Assembly: GCA_009921765.1 (NCBI GenBank) | Contig: RFXC01000040.1 | Span: 1 to 23,849 of the forward strand | From: Betaproteobacteria bacterium | GTDB lineage: Bacteria; Pseudomonadota; Gammaproteobacteria; Burkholderiales; Burkholderiaceae | Reading direction: 5' to 3' | Length of the DNA stretch: 23,849 nt | Part shown: positions 17,224 to 23,849 of the stretch, in pieces | How positions within the stretch are numbered: the stretch's first letter is position 1 | How the letters are laid out: each line of letters starts with the position of its first letter | Program-made: the position numbers and the translations under genes | The notes under the pieces: generated by a model | The model's database searches: none | Told to the model about the DNA's origin: nothing | Seen by the model: the letters and a program-made list of their open reading frames with translations, nothing else

Positions 17224-18714
17224 ATGGCGCATCCACCGGAAACACCCCGCTCCGACCGGCGTACGCCCCGAAACGGCCCGCGTTCACCGCAGCCCAGGCC
17301 ACAGCAACCTCGTCCACAGCCGCTCAATCCACGGCAGCCTTACACGCAACATAAGACCTCGCAGCAACCCGTCGCGCCGCGTCCGGGCGCGGGTCTGCAG
17401 CTGTTTGCACCGTGCCCACGCGGACTCGAACCGACCCTCGCCCAGGAGCTCACAGAGCTGGGTGCTGACGCGTGCCAGCCCACCGGTGGCGGCGTGGCGT
17501 TCAGTGGCGACGCCGCACTCGCGATGTCGGTCAACCTGCACAGCCGTATCGCGAGCCGCGTCCTGATGCGCGTTGCGGCTGCCCGCTGCCGCGACGAAGA
17601 CGAACTCTACAAGCTGGTGCGTCGAACCGAGTGGGAGCGCTGGTTCAGCGAGCGCCTCACCTTGCGTGTCGATGTGTCGGCACATCGTTCGCCGCTACGC
17701 AGCTTGAACTTTGCCGCCCTGCGGGTGAAGGATGCGATCTGTGACCGTTTTCGCGAACTCGCGGGTGCTCGTCCATCCGTCGACACCCGGTCACCCGATG
17801 TCCGGGTGTTTGTGTTTCTCGATGCGATCGACGCGACGATCTATCTCGATCTCTCGGGCGAGTCGCTCTTCAAGCGCGGCTGGCGCGGCGTTGACGATTC
17901 CGCTGGCGCAGCGCCTCTCAAGGAAAACCTTGCAGCGGGACTCCTGGCGCTCGCAGGATGGCAGCCGGGTACCCCGCTCCATGACCCGCTCTGCGGGTCG
18001 GGCACACTTCTGATCGAGGCCGCGCAACACACGCTTGGCATTGCGCCAGGACGGGAACGCAGTTTCGGGTTTGAAAAGCTGAAGGGGTTTGATGCCGTGG
18101 CGTTTGCCAACCTGAAACAGGCGGCCGAGCAGAAGGCGGCTGAGTCCCGCGCGGCAGTCGTGTCCTCAAAGCAGGCGCTTGCGATCTCCGGGGGCGATAT
18201 CGATCCCCGGGCCGTCGAGCGGACGCGACGCAATCTGCTGCGTGCCGGCGTTCCCGACGGAGCGGTCGTATTGAAGGTGGAGGACTTCGGCGCACCGCGG
18301 GCCGCACCCGCGCACGTACCCGCACCCGCACCCTCAGCCGCACCCTCACCAGCGCCCGCCAATCAGGCTCTGCCCGCGACTCCGCGCGGCATCATCGTGA
18401 CCAACCCGCCGTACGGCGAGCGCCTCCATGCACAGCTGCACGCCCCCTATGAACCTGCGTCCGGCGAGCGCTCCAGCGCAGCCGAGGACCCTGCACCCAT
18501 GACCGCCGCCGATCGCGCGCACCAGCTTGCCATGCAGCGTATCGGTACCACGCTGCGTCAGCATTTCGGCGGCTGGCGCGCCTGTTTTCTCTCGCCCGAT
18601 CCGGAGCTTCCACGACAACTTGGCATGCAGCCCAGGCGGCGCACACCGCTCTTCAACGGCGCGATCGAGTGCCGCCTGTTCTGTTTTGAAATCTTTGACC
18701 GTCCGGCCCGATGA
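17224..18714 (+). CDS. rlmL: THUMP-domain 23S rRNA guanine-N2 methyltransferase (RlmL N-terminal type)
   Basis: SAM-dependent methyltransferase of 496 residues, like the N-terminal half of E. coli RlmL, which modifies G2445 of 23S rRNA. Order: a disordered Pro/Arg/Gln-rich N-tail (about residues 1-55); a THUMP region starting LFAPCPRGLEPTLAQEL; SGESLFKRGWR; then the catalytic domain with SAM motif DPLCGSGTLLIEAA (about 254-267), GGDIDPRAVERTRRNL and the target-base motif IIVTNPPYGERL (NPPY at 394-397). Two unusual insertions flank the last motif: a Pro/Ala low-complexity linker just before it and an extra segment of roughly 40 residues just after it. The start at 17224 follows the previous stop by one base. 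The open frame extends upstream to 17035, but that part overlaps the previous gene. The C-terminal RlmK half is absent. Confidence 0.87.
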   Translation: MAHPPETPRSDRRTPRNGPRSPQPRPQQPRPQPLNPRQPYTQHKTSQQPVAPRPGAGLQLFAPCPRGLEPTLAQELTELGADACQPTGGGVAFSGDAALAMSVNLHSRIASRVLMRVAAARCRDEDELYKLVRRTEWERWFSERLTLRVDVSAHRSPLRSLNFAALRVKDAICDRFRELAGARPSVDTRSPDVRVFVFLDAIDATIYLDLSGESLFKRGWRGVDDSAGAAPLKENLAAGLLALAGWQPGTPLHDPLCGSGTLLIEAAQHTLGIAPGRERSFGFEKLKGFDAVAFANLKQAAEQKAAESRAAVVSSKQALAISGGDIDPRAVERTRRNLLRAGVPDGAVVLKVEDFGAPRAAPAHVPAPAPSAAPSPAPANQALPATPRGIIVTNPPYGERLHAQLHAPYEPASGERSSAAEDPAPMTAADRAHQLAMQRIGTTLRQHFGGWRACFLSPDPELPRQLGMQPRRRTPLFNGAIECRLFCFEIFDRPAR

Positions 18715-19472
18715 CTATGCCCACCTCATCGCCTGCAGACGACACCGCTTCCTCGCGACTGGCCGCCGTTCAGGACCGAATCCGTCAAGCCTGCGCGGCC
18801 GCCGGCCGTACCCCCTCTTCGGTATCGCTTCTTGCGGTGAGCAAGACCTGGGACGCCTCGCGCGTGCTTGAGCTCGCCCTGCTCGGCCAGTACGCTTTCG
18901 GTGAGAATTATCTGCAGGAAGCAGTGGCAAAAATTGCCGCCGTTCGCGCTGCTGGATCCAGCCCGATCGAGTGGCACTTCATTGGTCCGATTCAATCGAA
19001 CAAAACCCGCCCGATCGCCGAGCACTTCCACTGGGTTCATTCCATCGAACGGGAAAAGATCGCCATCAGACTGTCGGAGCAGCGCCCGGCGGGCAGCCCA
19101 CCGCTTCAGGTGTGCGTGCAGGTCAATGTATCGGGAGAGGCAAGCAAGAGCGGCTGCGAGCCGGCTGAAGCCCTGCCGCTTGCCTTGGCGGTGGCCCGGT
19201 TGCCGGGCATTCAGCTGCGAGGCCTCATGACCATTCCCGAACCCAGTGACGACACCAGGCTACAGCGGTCACGGTTTGCAGCGCTCAGAAAATTGTTCGA
19301 AAGCATCCAGCTAGCGCTCAATGCTCAAGGCATTGATGCCAGCCGGTTCGATACGCTTTCGATGGGAATGTCGGACGATCTCGAGGCAGCAGTTGCCGAG
19401 GGGGCAACGCTCGTCCGGGTGGGCACCGCCCTGTTTGGCAGGCGCCTGGCCGCTTTGGGGCCGGCGCCTTGA
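18711..19472 (+). CDS. YggS/PLPBP-family pyridoxal phosphate homeostasis protein
   Basis: A 253-residue PLP-binding protein with an alanine-racemase-like N-terminal barrel but no known catalytic activity; the family controls PLP supply and amino-acid balance. The PLP lysine is in SLLAVSKTWDA (Lys45 from this start). Other marks are FGENYLQEA, EWHFIGPIQSNK, VHSIEREK, CVQVNVSGEASKSG, LRGLMTIPEPSDD, LSMGMSDDLEAAVAEGATLVRVGTALFG. The ATG overlaps the previous stop as ATGA; a second ATG at 18717 is an equally good start. Its final codons run into the tandem repeat at 19464-19543. yggS often lies next to proC; here proC is 2 kb further on, beyond rpsT and murJ. Confidence 0.95.
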   Translation: MTMPTSSPADDTASSRLAAVQDRIRQACAAAGRTPSSVSLLAVSKTWDASRVLELALLGQYAFGENYLQEAVAKIAAVRAAGSSPIEWHFIGPIQSNKTRPIAEHFHWVHSIEREKIAIRLSEQRPAGSPPLQVCVQVNVSGEASKSGCEPAEALPLALAVARLPGIQLRGLMTIPEPSDDTRLQRSRFAALRKLFESIQLALNAQGIDASRFDTLSMGMSDDLEAAVAEGATLVRVGTALFGRRLAALGPAP

Positions 19473-19543
19473 TGGCCCTGACCTGTCTTCGGGCCAGCGC
19501 CCTGATGGCCCTACCCTGTCTTCAGGCCATCGCCTTGATGGCG
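19464..19543. repeat. 33-bp tandem repeat, about 2.4 copies, between yggS and rpsT
   Basis: Copies start at 19464, 19497 and 19530 with an exact 33-bp period. The first two full copies match at 29 of 33 positions and the third is partial. On the minus strand the unit is the end of rpsT (codons for AIKAMA, then stop) plus 12 bp. 33 bp equals 11 codons, so the copies stay in the rpsT frame beyond its stop. Each full copy can form a hairpin: TGGCCC/GGGCCA at 19473-19496 and GATGGCC/GGCCATC at 19504-19531. Both convergent stop codons lie within the repeat, so it may act as a two-way terminator, though no T-tract is present. Confidence 0.85.
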
Positions 19544-19785
19544 GCCGCCAGCCGGCTCTTGTAACGGGACGCGGCGTTCTTGTGAATGATGCGCTTGTCA
19601 GAGATGCGGTCAATGACCGACTGAGCCTGCTGCATGACCTGGGTGGCAGCTGCCTTGTCGCCGGCGCCAATCGCCTTGCGAACACTCTTGATTGCGGTAC
19701 GAAGCGTCGAGCGCTGGCTCGAGTTCTGCGCATTGAGACGGACCGACTGCCGGGCGCGCTTACGCGCCGACGCAATGTTTGCCAT
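19522..19785 (-). CDS. rpsT: 30S ribosomal protein S20
   Basis: Small basic ribosomal protein of 87 residues that binds 16S rRNA early in 30S assembly. The sequence is a standard S20: [72 protein letters not shown]. The ATG at 19785 is chosen because S20 proteins begin MAN; the open frame runs 36 codons further upstream without family resemblance. It is a single-gene unit, convergent with yggS and divergent from murJ. S20 is known to repress its own translation in E. coli; the leader here is about 50 nt by the promoter predicted at 19841-19870. The final codons belong to a tandem repeat. Confidence 0.98.
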   Translation of the reverse strand: MANIASARKRARQSVRLNAQNSSQRSTLRTAIKSVRKAIGAGDKAAATQVMQQAQSVIDRISDKRIIHKNAASRYKSRLAAAIKAMA

Positions 19786-19840
19786 GGGACAATCCCGAAA
19801 AGATCCGGAGAACCCGGAAAAGACGAAGGGAAAGCTTTGA

Positions 19841-19870
19841 AGTTTAACCCGATTTCGGGCGACCCGCCAA
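19841..19870 (-). promoter_or_regulatory. probable rpsT promoter
   Basis: Minus strand: TTGGCG (19870-19865) and TAAACT (19846-19841) with an 18-bp spacer; each hexamer matches consensus at four positions. The predicted start near 19834 gives a leader of about 49 nt. The -10 hexamer is identical to the TAAACT seen ahead of leuS. Confidence 0.4.
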
Positions 19871-19871
19871 A

Positions 19872-19900
19872 TTGCCCAATGGCAGGGTTGCAATTATCCG
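19872..19900 (+). promoter_or_regulatory. possible murJ promoter
   Basis: Plus strand: TTGCCC (19872-19877) and TATCCG (19895-19900), 17-bp spacer. The -10 match is poor. It lies back-to-back with the rpsT -35 box, so the two divergent promoters would be only a base apart. Confidence 0.25.
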
Positions 19901-19936
19901 GCGCTGTCCGGGCCAGCCAGCCGCGGAGCGCTTGAG

Positions 19937-21487
19937 GTGAACCTGCTGAAGGCCGCGGCAACGGTGAGCGGTTTTACGCTGCTCTCCCGGATCACCGGGC
20001 TCGTTCGCGAAACGCTGATCGCGACCCTGTTTGGCGCGTCCGCCGCCACCGATGCGTTCTTCGTGGCTTTCCGCCTGCCCAACATGCTGAGGCGCCTCTT
20101 CGCCGAGGGCGCGTTCTCGCAGGCATTCGTTCCCATGCTGGCCGAACGGAAGCTTCAGGCCGAACAGGGCAACAGCCAACAGGCGCACGCCTTCGTGAGC
20201 CGGGTCGCCACCGCGCTTTTCTGGTCGCTTCTGGCGGTCACGCTTGCCGGCATTGTCGGCGCGCCGCTCCTCGTCTGGCTGATGGCCGCCGGCCTGGAGC
20301 CGTCAGCCGAGGCAGCTGCCATCCTGATGACCCGCTGGATGTTTCCCTACATCCTGCTCATTTCCATGGTGGCGCTCGCGGCGGGCATTCTGAACACCTG
20401 GAAGCGTTTCGCCGTGCCGGCCTTCACACCGGTACTGCTCAACGTTGCGATGATCGCCGCCTCGCTCGCGCTCTCCTCACGAGTTGATCCGCCGGTGCTT
20501 GCTCTTGCGGCAGGGGTGATCGCCGGCGGCATAGCCCAGCTTGCGCTGCAGTGGCCGGCTCTGAAGCGCATCGGGATGCTGCCTTCGATCGGACTGAATC
20601 CGTTTGCGGCGTTTGCCGATCCTGACGTCCGCGCCATCATCGTTCGCATGGGGCCGGCTGTGCTCGCGGTATCGGTGGCCCAGTTGAGTCTTGTCATCAA
20701 CACCCACATTGCCTCGCGGCTCGCCCCCGGCAGCGTAAGCTGGGTTTCTTTTGGCGACCGACTGATGGAATTTCCCACCGCGCTGCTCGGCGTTGCGCTG
20801 GGAACGGTACTGCTTCCTTCCCTTGCGCGAGCCAGCCAGCGCAGCGACACCGGTGACTACGCGAGCCTCCTCGACTGGGGGCTGCGACTGTGTGTGATGC
20901 TGTCCATTCCCGGCATGGTCGGGCTTGCGCTGATGGCCGAACCGCTTACGGCGATGCTGTTTCACTACGGGCGGTTCGACGCGCACGACGTCGCCATGAC
21001 CCGGCAGGCCGTGCTCGCCTACTCGGTCGGGCTGCTGGGCTTGATCGCGGTCAAGGTGCTGGCCCCGGGGTTCTACGCGCGGCAGGATATCCGTACGCCC
21101 GTCAAGATCGCGCTGGTCGTACTCATCGCCACCCAGCTCATGAATCTGATTTTCGTGCCCTGGCTCGCGCACGCCGGACTCGCGCTCTCGATCTCGGTGG
21201 CCGCCTGGTGCAATGCGGCACTGCTGTTGCGCGGCCTCCTCAGAAACGGCACCTACCAGCCCACCGCCGGTTGGGGCCTGTTCGCGCTGAAAGTGTTGGT
21301 CGCCGCCACTGCGATGGCGCTCCTGCTTCTGCTCAGCGTGCCACGGTTTGACTGGATCAGCCTGCAGGCCATGCCGCTTGTGCGCGCGGTGTTGGTCCTG
21401 TCGCTGGTGGCACTTGCGGCTGCCACCTATCTGGGCGCGCTCTTTCTGATGGGCCTGAGGCCAAGACAATTCATACGCAGGGACTGA
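19937..21487 (+). CDS. murJ: lipid II flippase MurJ
   Basis: Integral inner-membrane protein of 516 residues with about 14 hydrophobic helices (MOP/MviN family) that flips lipid II across the membrane for peptidoglycan synthesis. Family signature at the N-terminus: LLSRITGLVRETLIATLFGA, TDAFFVAFRLPNMLRRLFAEGAFSQAFVPMLAE. Later marks are MFPYILLISMVALAAGILNTWKRFAVPAFTPVLLN, INTHIASRLAPGSVSWVSFGDRLMEFPTALLGVALGTVLLPSLAR, LLFHYGRFDA-like MLFHYGRFDAHD, and APGFYARQDIRTPVKIA. The start is GTG at 19937 with GGAG 9 nt upstream. Divergent from rpsT, a common arrangement in betaproteobacteria. Confidence 0.97.
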   Translation: MNLLKAAATVSGFTLLSRITGLVRETLIATLFGASAATDAFFVAFRLPNMLRRLFAEGAFSQAFVPMLAERKLQAEQGNSQQAHAFVSRVATALFWSLLAVTLAGIVGAPLLVWLMAAGLEPSAEAAAILMTRWMFPYILLISMVALAAGILNTWKRFAVPAFTPVLLNVAMIAASLALSSRVDPPVLALAAGVIAGGIAQLALQWPALKRIGMLPSIGLNPFAAFADPDVRAIIVRMGPAVLAVSVAQLSLVINTHIASRLAPGSVSWVSFGDRLMEFPTALLGVALGTVLLPSLARASQRSDTGDYASLLDWGLRLCVMLSIPGMVGLALMAEPLTAMLFHYGRFDAHDVAMTRQAVLAYSVGLLGLIAVKVLAPGFYARQDIRTPVKIALVVLIATQLMNLIFVPWLAHAGLALSISVAAWCNAALLLRGLLRNGTYQPTAGWGLFALKVLVAATAMALLLLLSVPRFDWISLQAMPLVRAVLVLSLVALAAATYLGALFLMGLRPRQFIRRD

Positions 21488-21564
21488 ATGCCGGCCCAAA
21501 GCAAGGCTCGGAAATCCGGTACCCTCGCCAGCCATCAAACGATGCGACCTTCACGGAGACTTCG

Positions 21565-22374
21565 ATGCGGATAGTGTTCATTGGCGGCGGCAACATGGCC
21601 ACCGCGCTGATCGGCGGACTGGCCGGCAAGACCCCGAACGCCCCGCTGATATCGGTTGTCGACCCGGTTGCCCAGCAGCGCGAGCCGTTGCAGGCACGGT
21701 TCGGCGCACGCTGCTTTGCAGCGCCCGAGCCCGCCGCACTGGATGCCGATGTTGTGGTGTTCGCGGTCAAGCCCCAGCAGATGCGGGAGGCCGCCGAGGG
21801 CTGCGCAGCCTGGATATCAGGCCAGTTGGTGATCAGCGTTGCCGCAGGCATCCGTATCCCGGATCTTCAGCGCTGGCTTGCCGGTCACCGGCGAATCGTC
21901 CGGGCCATGCCCAACACCCCGGCCCTGATCGGGCTGGGCATCACCGGCCTGTGTGCCGCGCCCGAGGTGGCCGCCGATGACCGGGCCACCGCCGAATCAA
22001 TCCTGCAAACCGTGGGTGAGACCCTGTGGCTGGAAGACGAGTCGTTGATCGACGCAGTCACTGCGGTGAGCGGAAGCGGGCCGGCCTATGTGTTTCGCTT
22101 CATTGAGGCCATTGAACAGGCAGGCATCAAACTTGGTCTATCGCCCTCCGACTCGCGCAAGCTCACCCTGGCCACTTTTCGCGGCGCCGCCGAGCTCGCG
22201 GCCCGTTCATCGGAGCCACCTTCGATCCTGCGCGAACGCGTGACCTCCAAGGGCGGCACAACCGCCGCAGCGCTGGCGGTGATGGAGGAGGCCCGGTTGG
22301 GCGCCTCGCTGGAGCGGGCCCTGGCGGCTGCGGCCCGTCGCGGGGCCGAGCTGGGCGACGAGTTCGGGCGATAG
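21565..22374 (+). CDS. proC: pyrroline-5-carboxylate reductase
   Basis: Last enzyme of proline synthesis, reducing pyrroline-5-carboxylate with NAD(P)H. It has 269 residues, standard for the family. The N-terminal Rossmann motif is VFIGGGNMATALIGGL (residues 4-19). VVVFAVKPQQM, VISVAAGI, VRAMPNTPALIGLGITG follow, and the C-terminal signature is DAVTAVSGSGPAYVFRFIEA with RERVTSKGGTTAAAL. GGAGA precedes the ATG. The gap of 77 bp after murJ shows no clear promoter, so read-through from murJ is possible. It converges on ubiA with 27 bp between stops. Confidence 0.98.
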   Translation: MRIVFIGGGNMATALIGGLAGKTPNAPLISVVDPVAQQREPLQARFGARCFAAPEPAALDADVVVFAVKPQQMREAAEGCAAWISGQLVISVAAGIRIPDLQRWLAGHRRIVRAMPNTPALIGLGITGLCAAPEVAADDRATAESILQTVGETLWLEDESLIDAVTAVSGSGPAYVFRFIEAIEQAGIKLGLSPSDSRKLTLATFRGAAELAARSSEPPSILRERVTSKGGTTAAALAVMEEARLGASLERALAAAARRGAELGDEFGR

Positions 22375-22401
22375 GCTCAAACGCGGGCGCCAGCGCCTCG
22401 C

Positions 22402-23286
22402 TCAGCGCCAGGCGCCTCCCAGCCAGGCATCGGCGAGCACTCCCCCAAAGACCGCGGCCCCCAGCCAGTTGTTGTGATTGAATGCCCGAAAGCACCCCTC
22501 TCGGGTGCGCGACCGGATCAGCGTGAAGTGATAGGCGGCAAGCGCTGCAGCCACGGCAAGCCCCCAGAAATAGGCGGGTCCGAGCCCTTCGAGCAGGCCT
22601 ACCCAGCCCAGAAGCGCGAGAGCGAGCGCATAGCACGTCACCACCGCAAGCAGGTCGAAGCGTCCAAAGGTGATCGCCGACGTGCGGATTCCGATCCGCA
22701 GATCGTCATCGCGATCGACCATGGCGTACTCGGTGTCATAGGCGATCGCCCATGCGACGTTGGCAGCGAGCATCACCCAGCCCGATAGCGGCACCGTACC
22801 CAGCACCGCCGCGTATCCCATGGGGATACCAAAGCCGAAGGCAATGCCGAGATACGCCTGGGGGATGGCAAGAAATCGTTTGGTGTAGGGATAGCTTGCG
22901 GCCAGAAACGCAGCCACGCCGGCGAGCGCCCAGGTGAGCGGATTGAATGGCCACACCAGCGGGAGTGCGGCAAGCGAAAGCACCACAAACACGGCCACCG
23001 CTTCCCAGGGCGCGATCAGCCCCGCAGTCAGCGGCCGGTCCCGGGTGCGTTTGACGTGACGATCGAAGTCGCGATCGGCGAAGTCGTTGATGGCGCATCC
23101 CGCCGACCGCATGAGAAGGGTGCCGAGGCAAAACGCGAACACCGTATAGACATCGGGGCGGCCCGAACTGGCGATGAAGACCGCCCACAGGGTCGGCCAC
23201 AGTAGCAGCAGCGTACCGATCGGCTTGTGCAAACGCACGAGCCGCCAGTACAGGCCCAGCCGATCGATGAGGGTGGTGGTACGCAA
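22402..23286 (-). CDS. ubiA: 4-hydroxybenzoate polyprenyltransferase
   Basis: Inner-membrane prenyltransferase that attaches the polyprenyl tail to 4-hydroxybenzoate in ubiquinone synthesis. It has 294 residues and multiple hydrophobic helices. The two Asp-rich diphosphate/Mg sites are present: NDFADRDFD (residues 67-75, NDxxDxxxD) with [13 protein letters not shown] after it, and [18 protein letters not shown] with SAITFG after it, nearly the same as E. coli UbiA. The N-terminus [26 protein letters not shown] is also characteristic. No clear promoter was found in the 66 bp upstream, which separates it from the partial HhH gene on the same strand. Confidence 0.97.
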   Translation of the reverse strand: MRTTTLIDRLGLYWRLVRLHKPIGTLLLLWPTLWAVFIASSGRPDVYTVFAFCLGTLLMRSAGCAINDFADRDFDRHVKRTRDRPLTAGLIAPWEAVAVFVVLSLAALPLVWPFNPLTWALAGVAAFLAASYPYTKRFLAIPQAYLGIAFGFGIPMGYAAVLGTVPLSGWVMLAANVAWAIAYDTEYAMVDRDDDLRIGIRTSAITFGRFDLLAVVTCYALALALLGWVGLLEGLGPAYFWGLAVAAALAAYHFTLIRSRTREGCFRAFNHNNWLGAAVFGGVLADAWLGGAWR

Positions 23287-23352
23287 GGCGAGGATCTCCC
23301 GCGCCTAGTGTAGCGACTCGAGGCTTGCAGCCTGGTACGAGGCCAGCGCTCC

Positions 23353-23849
23353 TCACCGCCGCGGGCGTGAGCGCGGCGCGGGTTCGGTTGGAGCGGTCGA
23401 TGTGGCCTGCGAGGCGGCGTGCGAGGCAGCCTGCGAGGCAGCCTGCAGCGCCGTTCCGGCCTTCACTGGCGATTCGGGAGCCGACGCCGCCCCGCGCTCC
23501 GGCTCCCGCTGGCGTTGCGTCTCGCCAGCCTCCTGGGAGCCACAGCAGCGGACCTCCTCGATGCGCCCCAGCCCCCGGAACTCAGACTTGGCCGGGATGT
23601 TCCCCACCACCAGATCGACCTGGTCACGCGCTGCGGCCTTCGCGGGCACAATCCGGACGGCGGTGCCGCCCAGGACCAGCCCGGACGCGAGCATGCGGCG
23701 CAGATTGGCTTCACCCACACCGCGCACCCGCCGCCGAAAATCATCGGTATCCCGGAACTGTCCGCCGGTCGATCTCGCTGCAACGATTCGCGACGCGAGC
23801 GCGGGTCCGATGCCGCGCACCCGCTCCAGTTCGGCTGCGGACGCAGCGT
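23353..23849 (-). CDS. ComEA-like helix-hairpin-helix protein, N-terminus cut by window edge
   Basis: The reading frame enters from the right edge and runs to a stop at 23353. A GTG at 23820 is not the true start, because the frame and the homology continue beyond it (ASAAELERVRGIGPALASRI). This region is a tandem helix-hairpin-helix DNA-binding unit: ELERVRGIGPALASRIVAAR, then GQFRDTDDFRRRVRGVGEANLRRML, as in ComEA/ComEA-like proteins of DNA uptake. The remaining 110 or so residues are unusual: a small segment RIVPAKAAARDQVDLVVGNI, two adjacent cysteines (VRCCGSQ), then a low-complexity tail with a four-residue Ala-rich period (QAAS, HAAS, QATS) and a basic end RSRPRR. Whether it has a signal peptide cannot be seen. 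Confidence 0.75.
   Translation of the reverse strand, partial: AASAAELERVRGIGPALASRIVAARSTGGQFRDTDDFRRRVRGVGEANLRRMLASGLVLGGTAVRIVPAKAAARDQVDLVVGNIPAKSEFRGLGRIEEVRCCGSQEAGETQRQREPERGAASAPESPVKAGTALQAASQAASHAASQATSTAPTEPAPRSRPRR
23405..23452. repeat. 12-bp tandem repeat coding an Ala-rich tail
   Basis: Four copies of a 12-bp unit close to GCCTGCGAGGCA run in phase at 23405, 23417, 23429 and 23441 (the last diverged). On the minus strand they encode the four-residue period of the HhH protein's C-terminal tail. In-frame copy-number changes would lengthen or shorten the tail without disrupting the protein. Confidence 0.8.

Noticed and set aside
20477..21538. 353-codon open frame antisense to murJ
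   Set aside because: Very rich in His, Arg, Gln and Gly with no domain pattern or membrane logic; it mirrors conserved MurJ codons.
22375..22401. GGCGCC-rich stretch between proC and ubiA as a terminator
   Set aside because: Several overlapping partial pairings but no single stable stem with a T-tract.
23321..23333. AGGCTTGCAGCCT palindrome between the HhH gene and ubiA
   Set aside because: Stem of only five base pairs with a three-base loop and no T-run, too weak to call a terminator or operator.

Overview
This is a GC-rich chromosomal segment, most likely from a betaproteobacterium of the Burkholderiales type. The lineage call is inferred from gene order (leuS-lptE-holA-proA, then hemJ, an rlmL-type methyltransferase, yggS, and divergent rpsT/murJ) and from the presence of UbiA (ubiquinone synthesis), HemJ and LptE (Gram-negative outer membrane). 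I see no phage, insertion sequence, CRISPR array, tRNA or rRNA. Most of the window is ordinary core genome; the left 10 kb is an accessory-looking metabolic island.

Left part (1-10,446, all minus strand). One long transcription unit appears to start near 10,440 and run leftwards: allophanate hydrolase (atzF), then a complete dipeptide/nickel-family ABC importer (Tat-exported binding protein, two permeases, two ATPases), ending in a GntR/FCD regulator. Three of the junctions are ATGA stop/start overlaps. A perfect TTGTATACAA palindrome, typical of FCD-type GntR operators, sits 29 bp upstream of the atzF start, so the last gene probably controls its own operon. The natural reading is uptake of a small nitrogen compound whose breakdown passes through allophanate to ammonia and CO2. 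The enzyme that would make allophanate is not in the window. Next comes a second unit, an IclR regulator and acetate kinase 2 bp apart, with its own good sigma-70-like promoter; the kinase runs off the left edge near its C-terminus.

Middle and right part (10,587-23,849). A plus-strand series carries leuS, lptE, holA, proA, hemJ, a DsbA-like/kappa-GST isomerase, an rlmL-type 23S rRNA methyltransferase and yggS, with tight spacing at most junctions. It meets rpsT head-on, and the 50 bp between their stop codons lie inside a 33-bp tandem repeat derived from the end of rpsT. rpsT and murJ then diverge from a shared promoter region. proC follows murJ and converges on ubiA (minus). A partial ComEA-like helix-hairpin-helix protein (minus) runs off the right edge.

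Points most worth a second look: the atzF-transporter-gntR unit without an allophanate-forming enzyme and its predicted operator; the rpsT-end tandem repeat; and the Pro/Ala-rich insertion inside the catalytic domain of the rRNA methyltransferase.
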